A stretch of 64,000 nucleotides of DNA from Glandiceps talaboti (taxonomy: Eukaryota > Hemichordata > Enteropneusta > Spengelidae). Position numbers and translations under genes: made by a program. The stretch is from the NCBI RefSeq assembly GCF_964340395.1, contig NC_135566.1, positions 21,724,635-21,788,634 on the forward strand. The letters are read 5' to 3'. Within the stretch, counting starts at the first letter, position 1. Each line of letters opens with the position of its first letter. This document shows, piece by piece, positions 45,640 through 58,047 of this stretch. The notes beneath the pieces are model-generated. The model did not search any database, was not told where the DNA came from, and saw only the letters and a list, made by a program, of their open reading frames with translations.

Positions 45640-47660
45640 TAGCGCCAATGGTATTGTAGCACAACTGTACATTAAAAAAAAATACATGATCATCAATGCT
45701 TGGTATAGGTGTTCATTTGCTGAATGATTATCCAGTTGCCTATCCAGCCCTGTTGTTATCTTTGCAATATATGCAATCATTTGGCTGTTTCTATGGGTGT
45801 GGACATGTTGCTAGACATATTTGCACACATTTTTAAATGTTCATTCACTTGGCATGGTCTTGTTGCTAGGTATATTTGCATACATTTTTTGAATGTTTAC
45901 TCACTTGTCTATTAATCCCTGTTATCTTTGCACTATGCATAATCATTTGGCTGTTGCTATGGGTGTGATCTTGTTCCTTGGCAAATGTACATACATTTTT
46001 TTGAATATTTATTCACTTGAACATTAATCCCTGTTATCTTTGCAATATATGCAATAATTTGGCTGTTTCTAAGGGTGTGGTCTTGTTGCTAGGCATATTT
46101 CCATACACTTTTTCCAAACTTTGTCTACTTGTTTAAGAATCCCTGTAGTTATCTTTGTGAAACACACAATCTTTTGCCTGCTGCTATGGGCATACTCATG
46201 GTTGCTAGGGATATTTGCATACATTTTTGAATGTTTACTCACCAACCAGATGATGTTATTTAAGCAAAATATTCTGGAATTGGTTGTTGGTTAAGGTACA
46301 CGGGGAAGAATCGCCTTGACTATTTACGACGTAATCTGACACAGCACGAAGTGTTTTGGACTTTGAACTTATTTGCATATGTCAAATTGTCCATGCTCAC
46401 GTCCCACCACGGCCAGTCAAAGAGGAGGAACATTATAGTCCAATATTCATGCTCCTTTACCAAAATATACTCAAGAATTGTCATTCCTGACAAAAAAAAT
46501 TCTTAAATACTGCACTAATGTTTCAAAATACCCGCGATGTCACAACCAATGCACTATCGGGCGATCCGTTATGCAGAGACCTACTTCCGCATTCCACTCC
46601 ATTATCATGGCGCCACCCGTAACATCTCATGAATATTTATTAAAAACGTCATCTTCGGCTTCGTTCGGCAAGATTTTTTTACGTTCGGACTAATCCTTTG
46701 ACCCAACTTTGCGTGTTAGCGGGAAGTACCCGGATGATAACGTAGTTCTATGGTAATTCTTCAGACTCTGACCTATCGATGTTTGGCACTCGCTTTTCAA
46801 TCGGATCACTCGTTACAGATTTACGTGATTTCGCCTGGGACTTGAAAATGACATCGTTTGGACTCAAAAATGCACCATTTTCATAGTTTTTACTAAGAAT
46901 TAATTGGAAATTAACCTAGTTTCTATAAAACATCGATAGAGTATGTTGTTTTGAATGTGTCTAGGTCATAGTTCAGGGTGTACGGCAAATACATTTACAG
47001 GAAACGCTCGCCGAAATTTTCACCGATTTTTTCCCAAAATCTTGACCAAATTTGACGTTTTTGTAAAGAAAATCGCTTCTACCAAGCAATTATTTTTTCA
47101 TACATCGATTCACTAGGTATTTTTAAGTCTGTATTCGAAGTTTCATGAAAATTAAACGGCAAATTTCCATATGAGTGGCATGTGAACTCAACAATGTATG
47201 TTAGTAATTGTTACAGATCTAAGGGCCTGCAATCGGCAGCGGTTCTTCCCCGTCTACCTTAAGGTGTGGTCATGTTCGCTAGGGCCAACTGCGTCAAAAA
47301 TTTTAAAACCAAATCTGCAGAATAACACCTCTGGAAACATGGTACCAAATTTCTGTTTCATTTTTGACCAAAATTCCCATTTTCACACCTACTTTGCATA
47401 TCACTGATGAGATCATTGTACACTTAATAATTCATCATCTATCCCCCCCCCCCCCTCCATGCATCCCCATCAAATTTCATCCCAATCTGCTAAGTAGTTT
47501 TGGAATTAAAGTTTTTTTGACCAAAAATCACATTTTTTGACACAAATCACACATCGGTGGTAAGATCATTTTGATTTCAACATTTTCCCAACTAGACACC
47601 CAAGGTAATATACCAACCAAACATCATGGCAATTTTTTCTGCAGTGTTTTACTTTGAGTT

Positions 47661-47708
<48 letters not shown>

Positions 47709-47735
47709 TATCAGTTCAGGTGTGCTAAAAAGGAA
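45640..47735 (+). mobile_element. CA-rich dispersed repeat, copy D, with five head units and a nested insertion
   Basis: It starts AAAATAGCGCCAATGG...TAGCACAACTGTACA. The head has about five tandem units near 125 bases, each with GCTGTT.CTA.GGGTGTGG, TTGCTAGGCATATTTGCATA and CACTTG. It is interrupted at 46295-47262 and resumes GGTGTGGTCATGTT. The body, (CA)n (47666-47706) and end CTTATCAGTTCAGGTGTGCT-AAAA follow. Confidence 0.7.
46295..47258. mobile_element. 964-bp insertion with GGTAsACGGGGAAGAA termini and TTAA duplication
   Basis: The left end GGTACACGGGGAAGAATCGC and the inverted right end GGTAGACGGGGAAGAACCGC match at 18 of 20 positions. TTAA is present on both sides (46291-46294 and 47259-47262). 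The interrupted head unit of copy D confirms the empty site. TTAA targets are used by piggyBac and Sola3-type elements; the terminal bases do not fit typical piggyBac ends, so the family is unassigned. No transposase is present. Confidence 0.8.
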
Positions 47736-47995
47736 TAATTGTTTAAAAAGCTAATTGTTGTTTCTGTTCTATAACAGATGAGACGAGACAACAGATTTTA
47801 AAACCAGCATGATTGCTAGATTTGAAAGGCAATGATTATTCTCTGGTCTAGTTCTGAATTAGCAATTCTGGCCACTTGAATCAAAGTTTTAGCTGTTCAT
47901 AATTCTCTGTATACTTGGTATGCAAGTAATTTACAGTCATGAGTCATCTGTGCTTAGAATAAGTCAAATTTTTTATCTAAATAGTTTCATTGCAG

Positions 47996-48131
<136 letters not shown>

Positions 48132-48261
48132 GGGTACGTTCCAACTCTATTACCTCTGGTATAATCATATATGTAATGACTACGGTACTCATTTTGTACA
48201 TGTTCACATGCATTTCCAAAGAATACAGTCAAATAGGGTTACTTTGACAGATAAACATATC

Positions 48262-50269
48262 TAGCTGTTCATGACAATATGAAATACTATTTGTACAGTA
48301 ACTTTATTTTAGCTGTTCATGACAATATGAAATACTATTTGTACAGTAACTTTATTTTAGCTGTTTATGACAATATGAAATACTATTTGTACAGTAACTT
48401 TATTTTAGCTGTTTATGACAATATGAAATACTATTTATACAGTAACTTTATTTTAGCTGTTTATGACAATATGAAATACTATTTATACAGTAACTTTATT
48501 TTAGCTGTTTATGAGATTATGAAATACTATTTATACAGTAACTTTATTTTAGCTGTTTATGACAATATGAAATACTATTTGTACAGTAACTTTATTTAAG
48601 CTGTTTATGACAATATGAAATACTATTTATACAGTAACTTTATTTTAGCTGTTTATGACAATATGAAATACTATTTATACAGTAACTTTATTTTAGCTGT
48701 TTATGGCATGGAATACTATTTGTACAGTAACTTTATTTTAGCTGTTTATGACAATATGAAAAACTATTTATACAGTAACTTTATTTTAGCTGTTCATGAC
48801 AATATGAAATACTATTTATACAGTAACTTTATTTTAGCTGTTTATGACATGGAATACTATTTATACAGTAACTTTATTTTAGCTGTTTATGACAATATGA
48901 AATACTATTTATACAGTAACTTTATTTTAGCTGTTCATGACAATATGAAATACTATTTATACAGTAACTTTATTTTAGCTGTTTATGACATGGAATACTA
49001 TTTATACAGTAACTTTATTTTAGCTGTTTATGACAATATGAAATACTATTTATACAGTAACTTTATTTTAGCTGTTCATGACAATATGAAATACTATTTG
49101 TACAGTAACTTTATTTTAGCTGTTTATGACAATATGAAATACTATTTATACAGTAACTTTATTTTAGCTGTTTATGACAATATGAAATACTATTTGTACA
49201 GTAACTTTATTTTAGCTGTTTATGACAATATGAAATACTATTTATACAGTAACTTTATTTTAGCTGTTTATGACAATATGAAATACTATTTATACAGTAA
49301 CTTTATTTTAGCTGTTTATGACATGGAATACTATTTATACAGTAACTTTATTTTAGCTGTTTATGACAATATGAAATACTATTTATACAGTAACTTTATT
49401 TTAGCTGTTTATGACAATATGAAATACTATTTATACAGTAACTTTATTTTAGCTGTTTATGACAATATGAAATACTATTTATACAGTAACTTTATTTTAG
49501 CTGTTTATGACAATATGAAATACTATTTATACAGTAACTTTATTTTAGCTGTTTATGACATTATGAAATACTATTTGTACAGTAACTTTATTTTAGCTGT
49601 TTATGATATTATGAAATACTATTTATACAGTAACTTTATTTTAGCTGTTTATGACATTATGAAATACTATTTGTACAGTAACTTTATTTTAGCTGTTTAT
49701 GACAATATGAAATACTATTTATACAGTAACTTTATTTTAGCTGTTTATGACAATATGAAATACTATTTATACAGTAACTTTATTTTAGCTGTTTATGACA
49801 ATATGAAATACTATTTATACAGTAACTTTATTTAAGCTGTTTATGACAATATGAAATACTATTTATACAGTAACTTTATTTTAGCTGTTTATGACAATAT
49901 GAAATACTATTTATACAGTAACTTTATTTTAGCTGTTTATGACAATATGAAATACTATTTATACAGTAACTTTATTTTAGCTGTTTATGACAATATGAAA
50001 TACTATTTATACAGTAACTTTATTTTAGCTGTTTATGACATTATGAAATACTATTTGTACAGTAACTTTATTTTAGCTGTTTATGACAATATGAAATACT
50101 TTTTATACAGTAACTTTATTTTAGCTGTTTATGACAATATGAAATACTATTTATACAGTAACTTTATTTTAGCTGTTTATGACATTATGAAATACTATTT
50201 ATACAGTAACTTTATTTTAGCTGTTTATGACAACATGAAATACTATTTATACAGTAACTTTATTTTAGT
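48262..50269 (+). repeat. 48-bp minisatellite, about 42 copies, with a nearly continuous reading frame
   Basis: The unit (TAGCTGTTTATGACAATATG, AAATACTATTTATACAGTAA, CTTTATTT) is 48 bp; a variant unit is 45 bp (GACATGGAA). All unit lengths are multiples of three, so one plus frame stays open with a 16-residue repeat (MKYYLYSNFILAVYDN). It is broken only by the same TTA-to-TAA change at about 48597 and 49833. A three-unit block (45+48+48) is repeated three times near 48700-49080. There is no upstream coding start, promoter or splice evidence, so I call it satellite DNA. Confidence 0.95.
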
Positions 50270-51364
50270 ATCAAAATCTGTTTATTCTTCTGACTTGTAT
50301 AGCAATAACATTTCAAACAATTGAAGACATAGTCCCAAAGATATTAAGTCCCCAACTTGTGTGTTTATGGCAAAGTTATTCAGTTAATTAACTTGGGTAC
50401 AAATTTTAATGTTAATGAGATTTCCCTTCAAGTCTGAAATGCCTTCATTCCACTCACTGACCATTGGAGAGCCTGATATGTTTTGTTTTGTTTTCGCTTT
50501 AGAAATATTATCAGTCGTTACAGCATTTTAGATTATCAACTGTCATTTTTATGTAGTTAAGTATATTGTTTTGTAAAATTTGAACATGAATAGAATATTG
50601 TTTTCGTGACTTTCACATAATCTGTTCCATGTGTGCTACCTCAACTTTTGGTAAATTCACCTCTGTATGATTTACACAATCATGGTCACTATATTTAAAA
50701 ATTTGGATTTCTTGAACTTTCACTTCATATATTTCTTGTTTTTGTTAGATTTTTGTTGTTTCAAGGCATAATTCCATGACAAATGGCAGATTGAAATCAC
50801 TATAGTTCACACTTGCAATAATCGTTTAGACTACATACCGGTACATGCCAATCAGGGCAAAAATGACATCAAAGTTCATATAATTACTATATTTATCTAT
50901 AGTTTGAGCAAAAATATAATATTGTCACTATCCACACTCTTTTGGTAGTTTTGGTATAATTTTTTGCTCTTTCTCTTTTTCAGGATTTGATACTGTAAGA
51001 GGCTGTGATCCCATTGTTATGACTTGCTCAGAACACAAAAAAAAAAACCATAATAAACCCATTCTCCACACAAAAACAAAAAAATAGATCAGTGAGTCTA
51101 CATTGCCTGTCAGTAGTCATATGAAACAAATTACAATCAATAAAAATTAAACTGAAGAGTCTTATATTTTACAACCCTTATGGATGCTATCAGGTACTGT
51201 ACCAATATATTCACAGCAATAGAACCCACACGTGTATGCACACTGTGTACATCCAAGTCTAAGTAATTTCCTAACTACACATCAAATTTGAATCTGTACG
51301 ATTTATGGTTCAAATAAGGTCAAGATGCCACTTTTGGTACAGATAATGAATAGAAGTCATCACA
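50270..51364. other. No gene recognised
   Basis: AT-rich sequence with short frames; no repeat termini or exon supported. Confidence 0.4.
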
Positions 51365-51990
51365 GTTACCTATCCATCCAGCCCTGTTGTTACATTTGCA
51401 ATATACACAATCATTTAACTGTTGGTATGGGAGTGGTCATGTTGCTAGACATATTTGCATACATTTTTTGAATGTTCATTCACCTGCCTATGAATCTCTG
51501 ATAATATCTTTGCAATACATGTGATCATTTGACTGTTGCTATAGGCGTGCTCTTGCTGTTTAATAGTCCCATTTACATACATGTTTTGAATGTTTATTTA
51601 TTTATGTATTTAACCATAATCTGCATATCACTCATGGCATCATCATGTGATTAATATTCACTGATCTGTACATTCCAAGAAACATCCCTGTGAAATTACA
51701 GACAAATCAGCAAAGTCCTTTCGGAATTAAAGATTTTTGACCAAATAGTTCATATTTGTATACCTAATTTGCATATCACTATTAGGAGCATCATATAATG
51801 AAATTCTTTTTACTATAAACCCCTCGAAGAAAGTTCCCACCCAATTTCAGACTGATCTGCCCCCAGTAGGTTTACATTTTAATTTTTTCTAACCAAAAAA
51901 AACCCACATTTTTTTACCCAAATCATACACCTGTGAGGCAATCATTTCCCTTTGAACAATTTCCAAACTAGACACCACACGCTATATAAA
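51365..51990 (+). repeat. CA-rich dispersed repeat, copy E, truncated
   Basis: It has two head units (GTTGGTATGGGAGTGGTCAT, GTTGCTATAGGCGTGCTCTT) and body words TTTTTGACCAAA, TTTGCATATCACT and AACTAGACACC, but breaks off before the (CA)n tract and right end. Confidence 0.6.
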
Positions 51991-54049
51991 CTGTTGTAAG
52001 TTCACAACAGAACGAGTCAAGGTTCTCATCATGACTTTTCCAATCTTGCATTAATTTGCGACTTTTGTTGTTGATTTGTGTTTGTGGAATTATGCCACAA
52101 ACGTGGACTTGCTACATTATGTTAAGTACCCCAAATTTGTAGTGGAATTATGAAAACTTAAACCTGAAGTTCATCAAACATTATCAGAAGTTACTTCATT
52201 CAAAGCGTTTTGTGTAATATTGCAATTGGATATTTCATTGTTGACTGTTTTGACAATTAGCTCAAAGACAAATTGCAACATTTATTGTAATAATATGATT
52301 CTAAAAATATAAGCTGTAGGTGTGCATACTGACAGGAACAGTCTAGAGTCAAATGATTATAATTAATATTAAGTTTTGAATTTATGAAATTATTTTAAGA
52401 TCAAATAGATTACTTTATTATATTCATCTTTATAGGTGGTAGACTTGGTACATAATGCTGTAGGTCATCATAGCTGATAGATGATGATACTTTTCTTACA
52501 ATGGAGAAGAAGTCACAATGGAAAATTGTTGACCCCATAACTTATAAGGCGCAACTTACCATTGTTGAATTTTACCATTATTCTATTTTCTGTAAATCAT
52601 TCATTTATTGTACTTGTGTCTTCAGAACTTGTTGGCATTTTTAAAGTGATATTTCATAAATTGTTGATGTGTAATGAAACTCATATTTGTCATTTACATG
52701 TATGTTACTGATTGCACATATAAATCTGAACCGATGACTTTCAGAAAAACAGGTTTAGCTCTTCAACATATTTAGCTCTTTTAATGGCAGTATCCTATAC
52801 CCTTAGTGATGGTGATTGTAAGCCACACCACTACACATATTCTTTGAGTATCGATTGTATGGAGCACTTATTGTCCCCAAAAAACACAAATTCATGGACA
52901 GCAAGAGGTAGTTACTAGACAGTCACAATGTATACATACATTATAGACATGAGGCACACACGATGTGTTTCCCTTCATCATTGTAAAGAAACCACACTTC
53001 CCAGTAAATTGTGAATGTTATACTCAATTGGTGGCAAATAAAATGTAGTATATTATTGCCAGTCAAAGTATTATAAATTAATTTCCTGTGAACTGTTTTT
53101 CCAATACATGTTTTTTGATGCAGGATTACACAATAAGGATTTTTGAAAGCCTCAGATGCAAAATAGTCCAGGATGAAGTTTTGGTAATGTAACTTCAGTT
53201 TGAGCACTGTTGACGTAAGAAGAGATTTGTTTTGGCCATAAACGGGGAAATAACTGATATGCATATAATATCATACACGTTGTCAAATTGTCTGAGTATA
53301 TATGAATTGGTTTAATTCTAAGACAGGTCGGGCTGGGAACACAATTTTGTCAGCAGAGTGGTTGTCTAATGATATATTCACTGCATACTTGAACACCAGG
53401 TGTTCTGTAACCTGGTACATCCACCTATAAACCATGGTCTATTTCTCAAAGTTTTATCCACTTGCCTACTCAACCCTGTCATTTTGACTGAATAGAGTCA
53501 TCATGTTCACAAATTTAACTCTCCATGCTATGTCAAAAGACCAGAAGTTTTTTTAAATCATGTTTTATCAACCAAAAAATGTTGCACTCCATTGCCATGA
53601 TTAACAAAGTACCACCAAAGCTTTTAAAAAAGGATGGAAAAATGTGAATTATGATGTTTTTCGCGTATTTGTAGTGTTTTGAAAGAACTAAACAACACCT
53701 CAAATGTATTTGGCATTCTGACATTGTAAGACCCTCTAGTAAATGTTTAGATTATCAATATGGCACACTCGAGATTATATAGTGTAGAAAACCATTCACA
53801 CATGAGATGTGTCAAACCTCTACCAGAATGGGATGATATATAACTAGGCTAGGTAGTCGAAAAACAATAGATACTAACTACACTGTGTCGATTTCATCAG
53901 TGATGATTGCATGCCACAATGCTACGCTGAACACTCAAAGAAATTGATATCAACAGACATTGTTAACAAACAAATTTACCACCACACAGAAACTTGAATC
54001 GATTGGTATATCACTACTGCACAGTAGTACACACATCTTCGGCACAACT
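51991..54049. other. No gene recognised
   Basis: No exon is supported. Isolated frames of about 107 codons (52941-53264, minus) and less show no known family. Confidence 0.4.
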
Positions 54050-54400
54050 CGTTGGAGTACATATCGTGTGATTGTAAGTTAGCGACTGCTGTCGCAACAA
54101 GTCTAGGCCAATTGTTTTTGGCAAATACAGTTAGATTTCGTAAATAGGACAAGATTAGATACATCATCAAACAGCTTTAGCCATTCATATTTTCAGAGGG
54201 TATGGATAGCAAATCATTGAAAATCTATTTTGAACATGAGAAATCATGTACTTGTTAGTACAGTGAGGTCAATGGAAGTACCATACTTAGATTGACTCTC
54301 GTAGTTTTGACTTGCAATTGTGAAGTTAGTTTGTAGCCAATTTACCAAATACCATAAAAAAACGACAAATATGTCCTCAAAAAACCGACTAATGTGTCTC
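54050..54400 (-). repeat. Dispersed repeat, partner of 17990-18345
   Basis: In inverse orientation it shares ATTGTGAAGTTAGTTTGTAG, GGCCAATT.TTTTTGGCAA and GACTAATGTGT with the copy at 17990. It lies next to the most 3' spectrin exon. Confidence 0.55.
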
Positions 54401-54585
54401 GCAAGGTCATGATCATACAAAATTGTATAGATTTGACTTATGCGAATATTCTATGAATGATATGAAATATTAAAATGATTACAGATCATAAACTTTTGTC
54501 TAATGAGCGTCTCTATGTAACATAATACTATGCTACAAAAAAAAGTAAAGTGAAGTATTTCAGAATGTTACATAGATAAACTTAC

Positions 54586-54840
54586 ACATCTCTGAAGATT
54601 ACAGACAGTGTCATCAATTTCATACCGTTTGTAAGTAATACTAGCAACTGACTCTCGATGGGTTTGAATAAGACATCCACCTCTGTCATCTAGTTGATGT
54701 ACTTTGTAACCAAGGGCAGAAATATCACATTCTAAGACTTGATGTTTACACTGAAAGGCCTGAACACTGTGTACGTCATGTCCATAGTTGTCTGTATTCA
54801 GAGCATTGTCTTTCTCACTTTTAAAGTTTCATTGGCATCT
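54586..54840 (-). pseudogene. Alpha-spectrin exon Y (repeat 11 start), frameshifted
   Basis: The acceptor TTCCAG precedes AGATGCC and the donor GTAAG follows TGT. The phase matches the upstream exon, whose last bases AG complete the codon. It reads DANETLK, then a frame change, then ALNTDNYGHDVHSVQAF, which is the strongly conserved start of a spectrin repeat. The Trp usually found between these parts is lost with the shift. This copy cannot code for a normal repeat. Confidence 0.8.
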
Positions 54841-55237
54841 CTGGAATAGACAAAAAAGAACACTATTCAATTGAAGTGGACATCTATAACTGTGTTCCTG
54901 TATAAACTATGAAGAAATGGAGTTGAGGTCACTTTCTATTCTTACATGCTTTTAATACTACAATATTTTCCCAAATTATACCTAGACACATGATAGTAAT
55001 AAAACTACATGACCAATATCATAACAGTAGATAATATGTAACAGAAAAAAACTAATTACTTTCATATATAATATTCCCTGATCTTTCCATCTACAAAGCT
55101 GCAGAATTTTCTGTCATACCGAATATGCAATAGGAGTCATTACCAACATATCATCCTCCATGCATCTCCTAGCTGCCTATCACTCCCCCCCCCCCCCCCC
55201 CCCACTCAATCACACACATGATCTAGTTATTTCTCAC

Positions 55238-55329
55238 CTAAAGAACCTGTGTACTTCATGAGCACTGCCAAATCTGGTACTTCATTCATCAGTCAGTGTT
55301 TTTAACTCAATACATTGCCAAAATCTAAC
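55238..55329 (-). pseudogene. Alpha-spectrin exon X, broken copy
   Basis: It matches the exon at 57611-57702 through GGCAGTGCTCATGAAGTACA-type sequence (FGSAHEVHRFF) and keeps the GTGAG donor. It has a TGA directly upstream of that stretch, and the 5' half and acceptor are not preserved. Confidence 0.7.
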
Positions 55330-55528
55330 AAAAGTGTCAAAAAGTTTGTTATTGTACATACGATAACAAACATTTTTCACACTTACCGATCTTTTGCCAT
55401 TTATTGAAACAAGGACTTGGCATATGTTTTTTCATACATCAAAAATCCAAAACAAATACCCCAATTCTCATCCATATGGCCACTTTAAGACCCAACTCAA
55501 TTAATCATAGCATAGAACACATCCTAAC

Positions 55529-55724
55529 CTGGATATGAGTAGCCACACTCTGTACTTCTTGACTTCTTTCAACTTGTATGGCGGTAGTCATTTCATTAAT
55601 TTCTGTCAGTCTGGTCTTGTTGGCTGCCAAGAGATCACCAGCTTCACGTCTCAGCATGTGTTGAGTCCATGAATCTTCCAGACAACGTTTTCTTTTATTG
55701 GCTATCTCCAGCAAATGTGTGTAT
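55529..55724 (-). pseudogene. Alpha-spectrin repeat-10 exon, copy 2, with in-frame deletion
   Basis: The exon follows TTTCTGTTTAG and ends before GTTAGG. It encodes THLLEIANKRKRCLEDSW, then RREAGDLLAANKTRLTEINE. Compared with the copy at 57041-57347 it lacks 108 bases (36 codons) between matching GCCAAG and AGATCAC words on the plus strand, so helix B of the repeat is gone while the frame is kept. A one-codon difference near NKRK makes the total length difference 111. Confidence 0.8.
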
Positions 55725-56103
55725 CTAAACAGAAATTAAACACATTTTAGCACTTTACTTTAGCCAATTTGATAACGTTACAGGTGTGTCGAATGGATAG
55801 TACAATTAATGTATATAGTGCTTCATCACAAACTTGTCAAAAAATCTTTTTTGAGGTCAGTAAACTTACTTAGGTTTGCCTGCAACATTCTATACATCAT
55901 TGTCAAGCTGGGAAGTAGGTCAAATGTCCCAGAATTCCATAGCTGTTTTACCAGGGTTCCCTATCAAACTATAGTCAATGTTACAAAGGTTCAAAAATCT
56001 TTGCTAAAATGCTGCATCTAAAATGTAAATTTCATGACTTTCTTCCATCAACATTGTGCAACTTCTCTGTAAGAAACCCATGGTGATAATTATAGTAACT
56101 TAC

Positions 56104-56255
56104 TGATCTTCGATCTGTCTCTGTCTCTGTCTCTGTCTGTTGGCAATACTATTGACTTCATCAGCCAAGTTACCCTGGGATGAGGACTGCACTGAATCTA
56201 TCTTCTCAGTTGCTGGTACAAAACCTTGATCATTTACTTCAACGTTCCACTGGTC
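56104..56255 (-). CDS. Alpha-spectrin SH3 second-half exon (SH3b)
   Basis: With acceptor GATAG and donor GTAAGT, 152 bases encode DQWNVEVNDQGFVPATEKID, the C-terminal strands of the spectrin SH3 domain, followed by a linker with a (RQ)4 stretch and IEDQ. The usual DWW is DQW, and residues of the AAYVKK end are missing, so the fold is compromised or diverged. The phase-2 end joins both repeat-10 exon copies in frame. Confidence 0.85.
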
Positions 56256-56324
56256 CTATCAACATAAACATATAAAATATCTTATGGGTTTCTTGCTGAC
56301 AGAAACACCAGAGTATCATTTGTA

Positions 56325-56660
56325 AACTTATATATAATTCCCAAATATTTTTCTTCGTTCAGCCAAGGAAAATACAAGTAACCTAAGGGGCCCTTGTCAT
56401 GATGAGTCACTTGAGGAGTGACTACCCTTAGAGGTCACGAATAGTTTCCGGCTGAATGAAGAAATATGTTGGGAATAATGATTCTACAATGAAGTACCAT
56501 ATCCAGTAAGATTGGGGAAAGTAAGGGCAATTTTTAACACAACAGAACCAATGACACAGACACATGTTGTCTTGACATAGAATGACCATATAATCCATAT
56601 TTTTGGTTTAGTTTGGTTCATGCATGGTATAATTTATTCTTACATGAATGCTAAATAAAC
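56325..56660. repeat. Dispersed hairpin-headed repeat, copy 2
   Basis: Left arm CCCAAATATTTTTCTTCGTT and inverted right arm TCCCAACATATTTCTTCATT enclose about 100 bases with further inverted parts (GGGGCCCTTGTCA, TAGAGGTCACGAATAG). The rest matches 14580-14830. It lies in the intron between SH3b and the upstream repeat-10 copy. Confidence 0.65.
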
Positions 56661-57040
56661 AATTTAAATTGTGAAATTTAGATTTGATTCAAAGTTCTCT
56701 TCTCATATTATTCCAGTCCAGTCAGATGCTTCTATTACAGAACGATCTGGACCCCAATACTCAGCAGTAACAGTGAGAGGGCCACAACAGCAACAATCTT
56801 CTAAAGACATTTTATCCCTACGTCATCACAAGATCATGTGACCAGGGACTAAAGAGTCTTAAACTTAAATCTTATGAAAATACAGAATTTATCCAGAGTT
56901 TTATATCATGCTCAAACTTTATTACTATATTCTCAATCATTAAAATCTTTGGTTTACAAAGTTTCATATGATTATATAGAATTCAAACATTAGGGTTTAA
57001 GACCAAACTCAATTAATCATAGCATGGTACACTTGCTAAC

Positions 57041-57347
57041 CTGGATACAAGCAGCCACACACTGTACTTCATGACTACTTTCAACATGTATGGCGGTAGA
57101 AATTTCAATAATTTCTGTCAGTGTGGCCTTATTGGCTGCCAAGTCCTTGGGGAAATCAGCAAATTTCTTCTGTTGACCATCCACTTGTCCCAAATCGTCA
57201 CCGACTTCAGAGGAGACAGTGATTGCCTCTTTATCATTCATCCAGACTAAGAGATCACGGACTTCACATCTCTGTATGTGTTGTTTGCATGAGTCTTCCA
57301 GACAATGTTGTTTTCTATTGTTAGCTGTCTCCAGCAAATGTGTGTAT
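57041..57347 (-). CDS. Alpha-spectrin repeat-10 exon, copy 1 (full length)
   Basis: The exon lies between TTTCTGTTTAG and GTTAGC and has 307 bases. It encodes YTHLLETANNRKQHCLEDSC, VRDLLVWMNDKEA, SSEVGDDLGQV and KKFADFPKDLAANKATLTEI, the typical three-helix spectrin repeat with the Trp of helix A. It is intact but placed upstream of SH3b, where the family has it downstream, so it cannot be used in the normal order. Confidence 0.85.
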
Positions 57348-57610
57348 CTAAACAGAAATTAAACACATTTTAGTACTTTACTTTAGCCAATTTGATAATG
57401 TTACTGGTGTGTCAATATGCACAGTATTTGGTTTGTCAGATCTGATAGCTCATATTATATTCCCTAAACTTTCCATATACTACAAAGCTGTGGAATTTTC
57501 GGTCATACCAAATCATTAGCAACATATCATACTCTATCCTAGCTGGCTATCACTAATTCATCTACTCACTCATACACAAACTTACAATCTACCCAAGAGT
57601 TATTTCTCAC

Positions 57611-57702
57611 CTAAAGAACCTGTGTACATCATGAGCACTGCCAAGACTGGTACTACATTCATCAGCCACTTGTTCCAAAGCTGTCCAACGGAAATTTAAA
57701 AC
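57611..57702 (-). CDS. Alpha-spectrin exon X, intact copy
   Basis: After the acceptor ATACAG, 92 bases encode VLNFRWTALEQVADECSTSL GSAHDVHRFF, helix C of one repeat and the start of the next. The donor is GTGAGA. The phase-2 end fits exon Y at 54840. The exon lies upstream of repeat 10 copy 1, reversed relative to the expected order. Confidence 0.8.
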
Positions 57703-57906
57703 CTGTATATCAAATTTCAAAACATACACAACAGATTAGCAAGTGTTTTTTCAATGATTGTTATACATATACTAAATTGTCCTAATTCAACATAAAACAC
57801 CAAATCACACTAGTTGTGCTAAAAAATGAAACGATAAAATGGAATGCCCACTAAGTCAGCATACATGACATAACTTAACATAAGAAATGTACAGGAATGA
57901 CATTAC

Positions 57907-58047
57907 CTTGTTAGCACTATTGATGAGGGTCAGGACATAACCTTTCTTCATGGACGCCTCGCGAGGACTCTTCTCGACATAATCGTTCACGGCAAGTACA
58001 CATTCCTTGCCTACCAGTACATCATTACCAATGGGGGCTTCTTGTTG
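57907..58047 (-). CDS. Alpha-spectrin SH3 first-half exon, copy A
   Basis: Between TGGTACAG and GTAATG, 141 bases encode [20 protein letters not shown], then [19 protein letters not shown], ending [16 protein letters not shown] is the RT-loop signature of the spectrin SH3. The usual ALYDY is AVNDY. This copy keeps the conserved SPRE but has Tyr where Asp is usual in KKGD. It is about 94 percent identical to copy B. Confidence 0.9.
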
